Positions 7,547-15,855 of a stretch of DNA of 32,842 nucleotides are shown here, piece after piece (within the stretch, counting starts at the first letter, position 1; each line of letters begins with the position of its first letter). Under the pieces are notes generated by a model. The model saw only the letters and a list, made by a program, of their open reading frames with translations, made no database searches and was not told where the DNA came from. Source of the stretch: Atlantibacter hermannii (lineage in GTDB: Bacteria; Pseudomonadota; Gammaproteobacteria; Enterobacterales; Enterobacteriaceae); contig NZ_JAAATR010000009.1 in assembly GCF_009907385.1 (NCBI RefSeq), positions 1-32,842 on the forward strand, written 5' to 3'. A program made the translations under genes and the position numbers.

Positions 7547-8704
7547 TTATTTAGAACCGGCGCTCCAGCGAAATCCCCAGCCAAATGCCCGGTCCATTTC
7601 GTCCTGGCCTTTGAAGTACTGGTTAATTCGCTCGACTTTAATTGCGCCGTTTTCGTTTACGAGTCTGGCAATGGCGCACAATGTGCGACGGTTTTCACCT
7701 TCGGTCAGGCGGGTCTCAATGGGCGGTTGATCCGGCACATGAATGGTGACCACACCATCAGTCTTGTCCCAGCTGGGAACACCTTCATAAATAAAGGCGT
7801 AAATCAGCACTTCGCGGATATGCTTCCATTCACGTCCATTGATATGCAGCCACTCGCCGTCTGATACATCACCCGTCCGGTCATCGCCCTTGAGCTGAAC
7901 ATACGGTTCATCGCGATAATCACCGAATGCATTACCGAGCGCCTGAATGACCGATTTATACCCGTCCTGAAGCTCAACAAAGGCCCCCAGATCCAGGTCG
8001 ATTCCTTTGGAGCCGAACATGCCTGCAAAGCCTGATTTGCCGCTGCCCCGGTGCCAGTTCAGGTTGATCCGGATTTCACCGAAGTTATCCCGTTTGGTCA
8101 GGCTGATTGCAGGCTTCTCTTTTGTCAGCGATACCTTGCTCAGGCTGATTTTTGTCTCAACTGGCGGAGGGGTTACAACCGGAGGAGTCGGGGCTGCGGG
8201 AGCCGGTTCGTCGGCAATATTTACGCCGAAATGCTCTGCCAGCGGTTTAAGTCCACCGTTGAACCCCTGCGCAACGAAGCGGAATTTCCAGTCATTATTA
8301 CGACGGTAAAATTCACCCAGAATTAAGGCTGCTTCCTGACGGCCGCTCAGTTCGACACTGCCGCTAACCAGGCCGGTAGCCCCTTGCTCCACGTCGATGG
8401 AAAGATTACGAAGACCGGACACCGTCTGCCCACCGTCACAGGTCACGGTGAACGCAATTTTCTGGACATCAGGTTTCAGCCGGTTGAGCGCGACAGTAAA
8501 GGTTGAGTACTGGCCTTCACTGACCAGGCTGACGGTACCATCATCGTTACGTGGCTGACCATAAAACACCATGTCCGCATCACCCTGCACCTTCCCGTCG
8601 GCATACAGGCGAAACGCCGAAGCATCCACCTGGCCGCCCGAGGTGATCCGGACCCGCAACTCCTGGGCTGGAACGGGGGCATTGCCCCCCGGCGTCAGGT
8701 TCAT
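7547..8704 (-). CDS. terA: TerA, tandem TerD-like domain protein (385 aa)
   Basis: Two TerD-like domains. Domain 1 (1-165) keeps GDADMVFYG and LGEFYRRNNDWKFRFVAQGF but has lost the acidic loop. A Pro-rich linker (165-185) leads to repeated SLxK motifs (186-204). Domain 2 (205-385) has a diverged loop, GDDRTGDVSDGEW (273-285), and ends in GWGFRWS. The ATG overlaps the terZ stop by one base (TAATG) and has no strong ribosome site of its own, so translation is probably coupled to terZ. TerA belongs to the resistance operon, though reports place it outside the minimal set. The degenerate loops suggest a scaffold rather than a calcium binder. Confidence 0.94.
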   Translation of the reverse strand: MNLTPGGNAPVPAQELRVRITSGGQVDASAFRLYADGKVQGDADMVFYGQPRNDDGTVSLVSEGQYSTFTVALNRLKPDVQKIAFTVTCDGGQTVSGLRNLSIDVEQGATGLVSGSVELSGRQEAALILGEFYRRNNDWKFRFVAQGFNGGLKPLAEHFGVNIADEPAPAAPTPPVVTPPPVETKISLSKVSLTKEKPAISLTKRDNFGEIRINLNWHRGSGKSGFAGMFGSKGIDLDLGAFVELQDGYKSVIQALGNAFGDYRDEPYVQLKGDDRTGDVSDGEWLHINGREWKHIREVLIYAFIYEGVPSWDKTDGVVTIHVPDQPPIETRLTEGENRRTLCAIARLVNENGAIKVERINQYFKGQDEMDRAFGWGFRWSAGSK

Positions 8705-9285
8705 TAGCGAATAACCGCTGAAACGATATCGGAGTGCATATCGTCAATTGTGCGGCCGCGACAGGCATGGCCAAGGGCGGTAAAGTCCCAGTTGCCGTTA
8801 TTACGGCGCAGCGAAGAAATAACGATCCCGGTATGTGAGCCCTGCTCAGTCAGCTTGTAGCGAGCCAGCTCTTTGCCGGTTTGATCGACAACGCGGCAGA
8901 ACGCGTTTTCGACGTCATTGAACGACTGACCACGGAAGCTGTTTACCGTAAACGCCAGGTATTCAACGTTTGCAGGCAGTCGGGAGAGGTTGACATTAAT
9001 CACCTCATCGTCACCGTCACCTTCACCGGTCAGGTTATCGCCACTGTGCACAACAGCGCCGCAGGTGGATTCCAGTTTGCGGAACCAGATGGTGTCAATT
9101 GTTTTACCGGTGCTGTCCATTAATACGCAGCCAGCATCGAGATCGATTGAGTCGTTGCCTCCAAACAATCCTCCAAGAAGACCTTTTTTCTTAACCGGAT
9201 CCCAACCGAGACCGAAATGAAGCTGGCTTAATGCAGATGATTCTTTGCTGAGTGATACCGTCTGGTTCTTAACTAATGAAACCAT
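8704..9285 (-). CDS. terZ: TerZ, first gene of the ter operon (193 aa)
   Basis: A TerD-domain protein: starts MVSLVKNQTVSLSKE, then FGLGWDPVKKKG and a glycine-rich insert GLLGGLFGGND (36-45), IDLDAG, the intact calcium loop [13 protein letters not shown] (82-94) and an altered C-terminal motif, SSLRRNNGNWDFTALGHACRG. The glycine insert and altered end group it with TerX rather than TerD/TerE. The ATG at 9285 is preceded by AAGGAATAAAAC. It is the promoter-proximal gene. A good sigma-70-like promoter with an operator-like palindrome lies 65-95 bp upstream. Confidence 0.95.
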   Translation of the reverse strand: MVSLVKNQTVSLSKESSALSQLHFGLGWDPVKKKGLLGGLFGGNDSIDLDAGCVLMDSTGKTIDTIWFRKLESTCGAVVHSGDNLTGEGDGDDEVINVNLSRLPANVEYLAFTVNSFRGQSFNDVENAFCRVVDQTGKELARYKLTEQGSHTGIVISSLRRNNGNWDFTALGHACRGRTIDDMHSDIVSAVIR

Positions 9286-9349
9286 GTTTTATTCCTTAAA
9301 ATGGTAATGACCGAGACAATCAAAGGTATATTTAGTAACTGACGAAGAA

Positions 9350-9364
9350 AATCATATCATGATG
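9350..9364. promoter_or_regulatory. Operator-like site 1, over the terZ -10 box
   Basis: AATCATATCATGATG matches the perfect palindrome at 9517-9531 in 13 of 15 positions. It covers the -10 box of the predicted terZ promoter. Confidence 0.55.
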
Positions 9365-9378
9365 AAGTTCTCTGACAA
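9351..9378 (-). promoter_or_regulatory. Promoter of the terZABCDE operon
   Basis: On the minus strand a TTGTCA -35 box (9378-9373), 16-bp spacer and TATGAT -10 box (9356-9351) lie upstream of terZ. Each box matches the sigma-70 consensus at five of six positions. Confidence 0.6.
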
Positions 9379-9516
9379 GGGAAATTTTGGTAGTTTTCTG
9401 TAAAAACACAAAAAGAAATCCTTTTCAGGGTGTTAATTTTCTAAGTTTAATTTAAATATCAATGTGTTATCAGGAATCCAAAAAACCTGACGCACTCCAT
9501 AACCACAGGAGTTATA

Positions 9517-9531
9517 AATCATATTATGATT
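9517..9531. promoter_or_regulatory. Operator-like site 2, touching the -35 of the enzyme operon
   Basis: AATCATATTATGATT is a perfect palindrome with 7-bp arms around one T. Its last two bases overlap the -35 box of the plus-strand promoter. Confidence 0.6.
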
Positions 9532-9558
9532 GACATGTAGCTTAGACACTCATAGACT
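9530..9558 (+). promoter_or_regulatory. Promoter of the ATP-grasp to terW operon
   Basis: TTGACA (9530-9535), a 17-bp spacer and TAGACT (9553-9558) form a good sigma-70-like promoter 48 bp upstream of the first ATG. Confidence 0.6.
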
Positions 9559-9605
9559 CACTTCTCAATCATAAATTTGCATGGCGTTCCGGATAATTAA
9601 AAAAA

Positions 9606-10664
9606 ATGAACAAGAAAATTTGGTTTATGGAAGGTTTATCCTCCCAGCGAGATATTATTCAGGGGGTAAAATCATTTGCAAAAAAAAATAATTTTGCCAT
9701 TACCGTTTTTGCCTCCCACCGTAACGAAAGAAATGAAATCCTTTCCGTTGCCGACTATTCTTTGACTGAACCTGAAGATCCTCAAAAACGTCTTCAGTTT
9801 ATCCAGGAAACCATTCAGTCCTACGGCATCCACCATATTCATACTGGCCGTAACAGCCAGTGGTTTGAAGAACACCGTTCAGCCATTGAATCGACCGGTG
9901 CCACCCTTACTACCGGTGCAACGGGCGTCGACTGGTTAACTCTGGCTGACGAAAAAGTTACTTTTGCTCAGTTTATGGAGCAAAAGGGTCTCCCGGTCGT
10001 ACCATCCTGGCGGGTGAATACGCTGGCAGAATTAAAAACACACCTCGCGGCCCCGCCGTTCACTGACAGCCCGGTATGCGTGAAGCCGGTGACGGGTATC
10101 TATGGCATGGGATTCTGGCGCTTTGATGACAGTGCTTCGCCTATGGCCGTCTTTAATCATCCCGAACATCGTCTGGTCAGTCCGCAACAGTATATTGCAG
10201 CAGCATCAGCTGCTGAGTCGTTTAAACCCCTTGTTTTGATGCCGTACCTGCCAGGCCCGGAATTTTCCGTCGATATCCTCGCGGATAAGGGCGAAATACT
10301 CGCAGCCGTGGGACGCCGTAAGGAAGGGGTTATCCAGTATCTGGTAAACGAAGGAAGCGCCTGGGAACTGGCGTGTGACTGCGCCAGGGTTATGAAGGCC
10401 GACGGGCTGGTGAATGTTCAGACGCGAAACGATGTGAATGGCAACCCGGTGCTGCTTGAAACCAACATGCGTCCGTCAGGGGGGGTGGGTTATACCCTTC
10501 ACAGCGGGGTGAACCTTCCTGGGTTATTTGCTGCCTTTAAGCTCGGTCTGATGTCTGAAGATATGGTGCGCCAGAGCGCTAAAAACACCTTTTCTCCGGT
10601 TGCGGTGAGATCCATTACGGATGTAATTGCATACCCGGAATCACTCTCTAACCTTCTGAATTAA
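9606..10664 (+). CDS. ATP-grasp ligase of the ter-linked enzyme cassette (352 aa)
   Basis: ATP-grasp fold of the carbamoyl-phosphate synthase/biotin carboxylase type. An N-terminal Rossmann-like domain (1-110) precedes VCVKPVTGIYGMGF (157-170) with lysine K160 for ATP phosphate binding, MPYLPGPEFSVDI (212-224), and LLETNMRPSGG (283-293) with the metal ligands E285 and N287. It should couple a carboxylate to an amine or other nucleophile with ATP cleavage; the substrate is unknown. It is the first gene of the operon diverging from terZ, followed after 9 bp by a phosphoribosyltransferase. The ribosome site is weak (GGATAATTAA). Comparative work on Ter systems proposes that this set makes a nucleoside-like metabolite. 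Confidence 0.88.
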   Translation: MNKKIWFMEGLSSQRDIIQGVKSFAKKNNFAITVFASHRNERNEILSVADYSLTEPEDPQKRLQFIQETIQSYGIHHIHTGRNSQWFEEHRSAIESTGATLTTGATGVDWLTLADEKVTFAQFMEQKGLPVVPSWRVNTLAELKTHLAAPPFTDSPVCVKPVTGIYGMGFWRFDDSASPMAVFNHPEHRLVSPQQYIAAASAAESFKPLVLMPYLPGPEFSVDILADKGEILAAVGRRKEGVIQYLVNEGSAWELACDCARVMKADGLVNVQTRNDVNGNPVLLETNMRPSGGVGYTLHSGVNLPGLFAAFKLGLMSEDMVRQSAKNTFSPVAVRSITDVIAYPESLSNLLN

Positions 10665-10673
10665 GGCGTATTT

Positions 10674-11816
10674 ATGTCTGATATCCTCGAAGATATGATT
10701 TATCGCCGTACCCTCTCATGCGGTACGATTCAGGTAACCCGCGACCAGGGTGAAGTTTCGCTCGATGACCTGTTTGACATCGCTGAAAGACGTAACCCGA
10801 AACGCGCCTTTCTGTTTGTCAGCAAAGTACTCGGCAGGCACATTCCCGTGCCACCCTCAGTCATGCGGCAGGCCTACAGACAGCTTGCCAGCCAGTTCCC
10901 CTCGACACTGACAGGACCCGTACTGTTTATCGGTATGGCTGAAACCGCCGTTGGGCTTGGGGCCGGTGTATTTGATGAAGTGCGCCACCAGCATCCTGAA
11001 TCTGTCTATCTGACCTCTACCCGTCACCCGGTTGATGGCACGTTGCTTTGCGAGTTCAAGGAAGAACACAGCCACGCCACCGATCATCTGATCTATCTGC
11101 CAGATGATGAAGAGAAAAGACGTCGTGTTACCAACGCACGAACGCTGGTTTTGATTGATGACGAGGCAACCACCGGTAATACCTTTATTAACCTGCTTTC
11201 AGCCCTGCGTAATACCGGCAAGCTTCAACATATTGAACAGGTTATAGCCGTTACGCTTACCGACTGGAGTGGCAAAGCCTTGTCCGAGCGCAGCACCTTA
11301 CCAGTCACTTCGGTTTCTCTTGTAAGCGGTAAGTGGGGATGGACCCCATTACCTGATGCACCTGTCCCGGACATGCCGAAAGTCAACGTAACTTCACGAG
11401 GAGAATGGGACATCCAGGGAAAACAGTCCTGGGGCCGACTGGGGATGCTCGCACCTGCGGCCGATCTCGGCCATGAGGTCTCCGTCCACAAGGGGGAACG
11501 TATTCTGGTTCTCGGGACCGGGGAATTCGTCTGGGAGCCGTTCCTGCTTGCTGAACGGCTCGAAGCTGCCGGAGCACAGGCATTTTATGGATCGACCACC
11601 CGCTCCCCTATCGCCGTTGGTTATGCCATTGAGTCCGCCATTTCCTTTACGGATAACTACGGGCTGGGCATCCCCAATTTTGTCTATAACGTCGCCCACC
11701 AGCAGTTTGACCGCATTCTTGTGTGTACTGAGACACCCGCAGAAAGTATTGACACGCAGCTTCTTAAAGCGCTGGCTGAGGTTGCGGCCGTCGTGGAGAT
11801 TGTTACCTATGAATAA
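10674..11816 (+). CDS. Phosphoribosyltransferase with C-terminal TRSP-type domain (380 aa)
   Basis: The N-terminal two-thirds is a type I phosphoribosyltransferase domain. The PRPP-binding loop is TLVLIDDEATTGNT (157-170), with the acidic pair D162-D163 and the TGNT phosphate loop; LFIGMAETAVGLG (84-96) is the upstream loop. The C-terminal part (about 240-380) matches my memory of the TRSP domain found fused to these enzymes, with GERILVLGTGEFVWEPFLLA and FYGSTTRSPIAVG. Probable role: transfer of a ribose-phosphate to, or from, a base-like substrate in the unknown pathway. The start ATG follows a short gap with AAGGCG. The stop overlaps the next gene by 8 bp, implying tightly coupled translation. 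Confidence 0.85.
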   Translation: MSDILEDMIYRRTLSCGTIQVTRDQGEVSLDDLFDIAERRNPKRAFLFVSKVLGRHIPVPPSVMRQAYRQLASQFPSTLTGPVLFIGMAETAVGLGAGVFDEVRHQHPESVYLTSTRHPVDGTLLCEFKEEHSHATDHLIYLPDDEEKRRRVTNARTLVLIDDEATTGNTFINLLSALRNTGKLQHIEQVIAVTLTDWSGKALSERSTLPVTSVSLVSGKWGWTPLPDAPVPDMPKVNVTSRGEWDIQGKQSWGRLGMLAPAADLGHEVSVHKGERILVLGTGEFVWEPFLLAERLEAAGAQAFYGSTTRSPIAVGYAIESAISFTDNYGLGIPNFVYNVAHQQFDRILVCTETPAESIDTQLLKALAEVAAVVEIVTYE

Positions 11817-12582
11817 ACCCGTTGTTCTGAGCGACCTTGACGACACGCTCTTTCAGACCCGTCGTAAAATGGTGGACGAGCTGGCCCTGGAGCCATTCCG
11901 TACCGGTGCCGTTGATCGCACCCTGAATCCACGAAGCTTTATGACGGAAGAACAGTCCATGTTGGTGGACTGGCTCCTGGAGCAGGCTGAACTCATACCC
12001 GTTACCGCACGGGGAACTGAAGAAATCAGCCGCGTACGGATCCCTTTCCACTCCTGGGCAATCACCACTCACGGGGCCGTCATTCTCACGCCAGAAGGCA
12101 AACCCGACGAGGAGTGGAAGGCCCATATGCTCGGCCAGCTGGCTCCCTATCAGGAAAAGCTGACATCGATGCAGCGTCTGATCACTGAAATGATGGACGC
12201 AAAAGGGATCAATGCCTGGGCAAGGCTGAACTTCGAATACGGTGAAACGGCGGTTTATATGGTGATGAAGCACCGCGACAGCACCCGCCTTGACGAGCTC
12301 AATGCCATTGCAGATGAGATAGAAACGGTGTTTCCGACCGAGGGCTTCTACATCCACCGCAACAGTAATAACGTGGCCTGGCTTCCCACCGCGGTTGAGA
12401 AAGGGCTGGCAGTCAGATGGCTTCTTGAAAAACTTCGGGCTGAACGCGGAGTCTTCCCCGTAATTGGTCTGGGCGACAGCCTGAGCGATCATCGTTTTAT
12501 GAAACTGTGCAGCTGGTTTGGCATCCCGCGTCAGAGTCAGTTTGCAGATGCCATTTCACAGCGAATTTTTGGAGAAAATTAA
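11809..12582 (+). CDS. HAD-superfamily phosphatase (257 aa)
   Basis: HAD motif I is LSDLDDTLF, with nucleophile D9 and acid/base D11. Motif II is PVTARG (T in the serine/threonine position), motif III is the lysine of AVEKGLAV, and motif IV is GLGDSLSDH. The insert between motifs II and III suggests a C2-type cap, as in Cof and sucrose-phosphate phosphatases, which act on small phosphorylated metabolites. The start ATG at 11809 lies inside the end of the preceding gene (8-bp overlap); a longer in-frame opening upstream is only an antisense-free accident of that frame. In the cassette it would dephosphorylate an intermediate made by a phosphoribosyltransferase. Confidence 0.85.
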   Translation: MNKPVVLSDLDDTLFQTRRKMVDELALEPFRTGAVDRTLNPRSFMTEEQSMLVDWLLEQAELIPVTARGTEEISRVRIPFHSWAITTHGAVILTPEGKPDEEWKAHMLGQLAPYQEKLTSMQRLITEMMDAKGINAWARLNFEYGETAVYMVMKHRDSTRLDELNAIADEIETVFPTEGFYIHRNSNNVAWLPTAVEKGLAVRWLLEKLRAERGVFPVIGLGDSLSDHRFMKLCSWFGIPRQSQFADAISQRIFGEN

Positions 12583-12583
12583 A

Positions 12584-13663
12584 ATGCAGCCACATGACAC
12601 ATTTACCGGCTCATACCAGCCCGGTGACGTGGAATTTCTGCTAAAGCCGGTAGTCATTGAGATGACGCCGGTTGAGCAAAAAGAAGAGCTGATTCAGTCA
12701 GGGAAGAAACATTATTCGGACATGCTCAGTCAGGAGCCAGCGCCAACACAATGGCATCTTGATTTGTTTCACCGGGCGCTGGATCGGGGCGCAGAGAGAC
12801 TTGCAAAAGAAGTCACACAGCTCGCTATTGCTCTGGCCGAACGCTTCGGTGATGAGCCCATTGTACTGGCCAGTCTCGTCAGAGCTGGCGTGCCGCTCGG
12901 CGTTATGCTGCACCAGGCCCTGCGTGACATGGGGAAAACCTCATGGCATTACGGTATCAGCATTATCCGGGATCGTGGAATTGACGGTGCAGCCCTCGAC
13001 GTCATTGAAGAGCGCCATGGTACCAGCGGTATTGTCTTTGTTGACGGATGGACAGGTAAAGGCGCAATTACCGGAGAGCTTGTACGCGCACTGAAAGATC
13101 GCCCGGGCTATCCTGAGCAGCCGCGACTGGTTGTCCTGGCCGATCCCTGTGGCTGCTCCTGGCTTGCAGCCAGTGATGATGACTGGCTCATTCCTTTTGG
13201 CATCATGGGTGCGCCGGTATCAGGCCTGATCTCCCGGTCAGTATGGTCCTCTGAAGGATTACATGGGTGCATGGTTTGCGAGCATCTCAGTGAATTCGAA
13301 TGCAGCCGGATGCTTGTCGATACCGTCGCCCATTTCCGTAAGAAGTTAACCCCGTCATCCCTCGCTACCCTGAGCTGGAATATGGAGTCAGCCCGGGTCT
13401 TATGGCAGACAAGTCGCGACGTTATCGCGTTCCTGGCCGATGAATTTAAAGTGGACAGCGTCAATCGTATTAAACCCGGTATTGCTGAAGCAACCCGGGC
13501 TGTATTACGTCGGGTACCGGACCATGTATTTGTGCGTTCTATTGACGACCCGGACGTTGCCTTGCTTGTAGGGCTTGCTCGTGAAAAGGGAATAGTTGTT
13601 ACAGAAATGGGGGGAACCCTCGGCCAGTATCGGGCTGTAACCATTATCAAGAAGGTACTCTGA
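12584..13663 (+). CDS. StiP-type phosphoribosyltransferase with PELOTA-like C-terminus (359 aa)
   Basis: This belongs to the family annotated in databases as 'cysteine protease StiP', which comparative analysis reassigned to the phosphoribosyltransferases. The PRPP loop is VFVDGWTGKGAIT (151-163), preceded by LASLVRAGVPLGVML (95-109). The last 90 residues (VNRIKPGIAEATRAVLRR ... ALLVGLAREKGIVV) resemble a PELOTA/L7Ae RNA-binding fold, suggesting that the substrate or product may be linked to RNA. The start ATG at 12584 follows TTTTGGAGAAAATTAA and is one base past the previous stop; an upstream in-frame start would cover the phosphatase end. A conserved cysteine pair (CGCSW, GCMVCEHL) could bind metal. 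Confidence 0.82.
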   Translation: MQPHDTFTGSYQPGDVEFLLKPVVIEMTPVEQKEELIQSGKKHYSDMLSQEPAPTQWHLDLFHRALDRGAERLAKEVTQLAIALAERFGDEPIVLASLVRAGVPLGVMLHQALRDMGKTSWHYGISIIRDRGIDGAALDVIEERHGTSGIVFVDGWTGKGAITGELVRALKDRPGYPEQPRLVVLADPCGCSWLAASDDDWLIPFGIMGAPVSGLISRSVWSSEGLHGCMVCEHLSEFECSRMLVDTVAHFRKKLTPSSLATLSWNMESARVLWQTSRDVIAFLADEFKVDSVNRIKPGIAEATRAVLRRVPDHVFVRSIDDPDVALLVGLAREKGIVVTEMGGTLGQYRAVTIIKKVL

Positions 13664-14619
13664 TGAAAAATCGTCTTTCTCCCTGGAATCTGGGAGCCAC
13701 GCTATACATGCCTGCAACACGGGAAGATATTGCTGATGCCGTCCTGCACGGGAAAATCCCGGGTTTGCGCTCTCTGGTGATTTGCCTGGAGGATGCTGTC
13801 AGTGAAGCAGACATCCCCATCGCCCTCAAAAATCTGGAGCACCTGCTGCACGAGCTCAGTAACAGCATGCGTAGCCTGGGTAAAAATGACTGGCCTCTGG
13901 TGTTCATTCGCCCCCGGCATGCCGACATGGGCAGATGGTTAAAAGCGCATTATGATCTTTCCGCTGTCGATGGGTTTGTGTTGCCGAAATTTACCCTCAG
14001 TTCGTTAGCTGAATGGTGGGATATCATGGGCGGGACTCACCTGTGCATGATGCCAACGCTGGAAACAGAAGACGTCTTTGACGTGGTTCAGATGCGCGAG
14101 CTGGCCACTCGCCTGGTGGAACATCCCTGCCACGACCGCATTATTGCGCTTCGAATCGGCGGCAACGATCTTATGAACGTTGTGTCGCTTCGCCGCCCCC
14201 GGGACCTGACGCTGTATGACAGCCCGATGGGCTACGTCATCAAAATGCTCGTTTCAGTCTTCGGCCCGCGTGATTTTGCCCTGACCGCGCCCGTATGTGA
14301 GCATATTGACGATCATGCCGTTATGGCCAGAGAGCTGGCTCTTGATATGGCACATGGGCTTGTTGGGAAAACGGCCATTCACCCGGGTCAGATAGAGGTC
14401 ATTCAAAACGCGCTGATGGTCACTCAGGGTGAGTATTCTGACGCTCTGCGGATCCTGAACTCTACCCAGGCCGTGTTTAAGTCGCAGGGAGCAATGTGTG
14501 AACCCGCCACACATCGCCGCTGGGCGGCTGGCATTCTGGACAGAGCTCGTTTTTATGGGTTACAGAACGAGCAAAGCGCTGATGGAATCAGATTACTTAC
14601 CGTGACCCAGCATCATTAA
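13663..14619 (+). CDS. CitE/HpcH-like C-C lyase (318 aa)
   Basis: A TIM-barrel enzyme of the HpcH/HpaI aldolase and citrate-lyase beta family. It shows GATLYMPATR (11-20), SLVICLEDAVSEAD (37-50) with the metal/substrate acid pair E43-D44, FVLPKFT, a TLETEDVFDV strand, RIGGNDLMN and the C-terminal GKTAIHPGQIEVIQNA typical of CitE. It would cleave or form a carbon-carbon bond on a CoA-ester or keto-acid. It overlaps the preceding stop by one base (TGATG), so it is translationally coupled to the StiP-type gene. It is the fifth enzyme of the cassette, 10 bp before the DUF4236 gene. Its true substrate is unknown. Confidence 0.88.
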   Translation: MKNRLSPWNLGATLYMPATREDIADAVLHGKIPGLRSLVICLEDAVSEADIPIALKNLEHLLHELSNSMRSLGKNDWPLVFIRPRHADMGRWLKAHYDLSAVDGFVLPKFTLSSLAEWWDIMGGTHLCMMPTLETEDVFDVVQMRELATRLVEHPCHDRIIALRIGGNDLMNVVSLRRPRDLTLYDSPMGYVIKMLVSVFGPRDFALTAPVCEHIDDHAVMARELALDMAHGLVGKTAIHPGQIEVIQNALMVTQGEYSDALRILNSTQAVFKSQGAMCEPATHRRWAAGILDRARFYGLQNEQSADGIRLLTVTQHH

Positions 14620-14629
14620 GGAAATCATA

Positions 14630-15838
14630 ATGGGGTTCAGGTTCAGAAAGTCGATCAACATTATTCCTGGCGTTCGCCTCAACCTGAGTAACGGTGCACC
14701 GAGCCTGAGTGTCGGGCCGAGAGGTGCTTCCGTTTCTTTTGGTAGCCGGGGGACCTATGCCAATCTGGGCTTGCCCGGTACCGGGCTGAGTTACCGTACC
14801 CGGCTTGACCGGGCCGCGCGTTCCGGAGGTGGAAACCGGACGGCAACCGACCCGGGGCTCAGACAGGCGCTTGAGCAGGAAGCCGCTGAACTCATGTCAG
14901 CGGTAACCGCAATCCGTAATATTCACGAGCTGACGCCGGATCCAAAAACAGGCATCAGCTGGGCAGAGCTGGAAGCAGTATACCTGCATAACAGAACGTC
15001 GCCTTTTCAGGTTCCGGCACCGGTGCGTCCAGAAAAGCCAGACTACCTTGCATTGCCGGAAAAGCCTGCCGAGAGCGAAGGCATTAGTTTTCTGGGTAAA
15101 TGGTTTGAATCGGAATCAGCTAAAGCTGAGCGCCACGCCGAAAATCTTCGCCGGTGGCAGCAGGAGCTGATTGATGTGGAGCGTGAGAATACCCTTCGAC
15201 AGCACCGGTACCAGCAACAACGGACGGCCTGGGCCGAACAGTATGCAAACTGGAAGTTTGAAGCAGAAGAACATGAAAAACGGCTCGCCACGGCTCAGGC
15301 AGATGCCCGGCAGCAGTTCCGGACAGACGCCGCGTTTTTCGAATCATACCTGGCGGGTGTGCTGGCAGAAACTGAATGGCCGCGTGAAACGATTGTTGCA
15401 TTTGAAGTAAAGCCGGAGCTATCAGCAGTCCTGCTGGACGTTGATTTAGCTGAGATTGAAGATTTCCCTGATAAGATTTACGGCGTTAATGCCCGGGGCA
15501 CGGAGCTGACGGAAAAAGCCATGACGCAAAAAGCCGTACGCGAAAACTATGCCCGCCACGTCCATGGCTGCTTGTTCCGCCTGGTCGGTATCGTTTTACA
15601 TACGCTACCTTTCGACAACGTGATTGTGTCAGGCTTTACGCAACGGGTCAGTAAGCGGACCGGCTATCTGGAGGATGAGTATATCCTGTCCTGCAAATGC
15701 ACTCGCAGCCAGATGTCGTCAGTAAATTTTGCAGGCATAGAACACATTGATCCGGTTGAAGCGTTAGGCGATCACCCGGTTATTCGAAAGATGAGCAGTA
15801 CCTTCATTTTTCAGCCTATTGAACCACTAACCCTTTAA
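14630..15838 (+). CDS. DUF4236-domain protein with coiled coil (402 aa)
   Basis: The N-terminus is a clear DUF4236 domain: MGFRFRKSINIIPGVRLNLS, SLSVGPRGASVSFGSRGTYA, then GLPGTGLSYRTRL (about residues 1-58). A long charged, Gln/Glu-rich helical region follows (about 70-245), probably coiled coil and including WQQELIDVERENTLRQHR. A C-terminal globular part follows with YLEDEYILSCKCTRSQM. The function of DUF4236 is not known; it often occurs next to phage-defence and stress genes. No signal peptide or membrane segment is seen. AAGGAAATCATA precedes the ATG. Its place between the lyase and terW suggests a structural or sensing partner of the cassette rather than an enzyme. Confidence 0.85.
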   Translation: MGFRFRKSINIIPGVRLNLSNGAPSLSVGPRGASVSFGSRGTYANLGLPGTGLSYRTRLDRAARSGGGNRTATDPGLRQALEQEAAELMSAVTAIRNIHELTPDPKTGISWAELEAVYLHNRTSPFQVPAPVRPEKPDYLALPEKPAESEGISFLGKWFESESAKAERHAENLRRWQQELIDVERENTLRQHRYQQQRTAWAEQYANWKFEAEEHEKRLATAQADARQQFRTDAAFFESYLAGVLAETEWPRETIVAFEVKPELSAVLLDVDLAEIEDFPDKIYGVNARGTELTEKAMTQKAVRENYARHVHGCLFRLVGIVLHTLPFDNVIVSGFTQRVSKRTGYLEDEYILSCKCTRSQMSSVNFAGIEHIDPVEALGDHPVIRKMSSTFIFQPIEPLTL

Positions 15839-15855
15839 GCAGGCTAAATCTTACG

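Larger units (their letters stand above)
9286..9605. other. Divergent control region between terZ and the enzyme operon
   Basis: These 320 AT-rich bases separate divergent operons and carry no gene. They contain a promoter for each direction and a matched pair of operator-like palindromes (entries below). TerW, encoded at the end of the plus-strand operon, is the obvious candidate to bind here. Confidence 0.7.

Noticed and set aside
11803..12492. Minus-strand frame of 229 codons
   Set aside because: Lies opposite the HAD phosphatase, which has all four motifs; no ribosome site.
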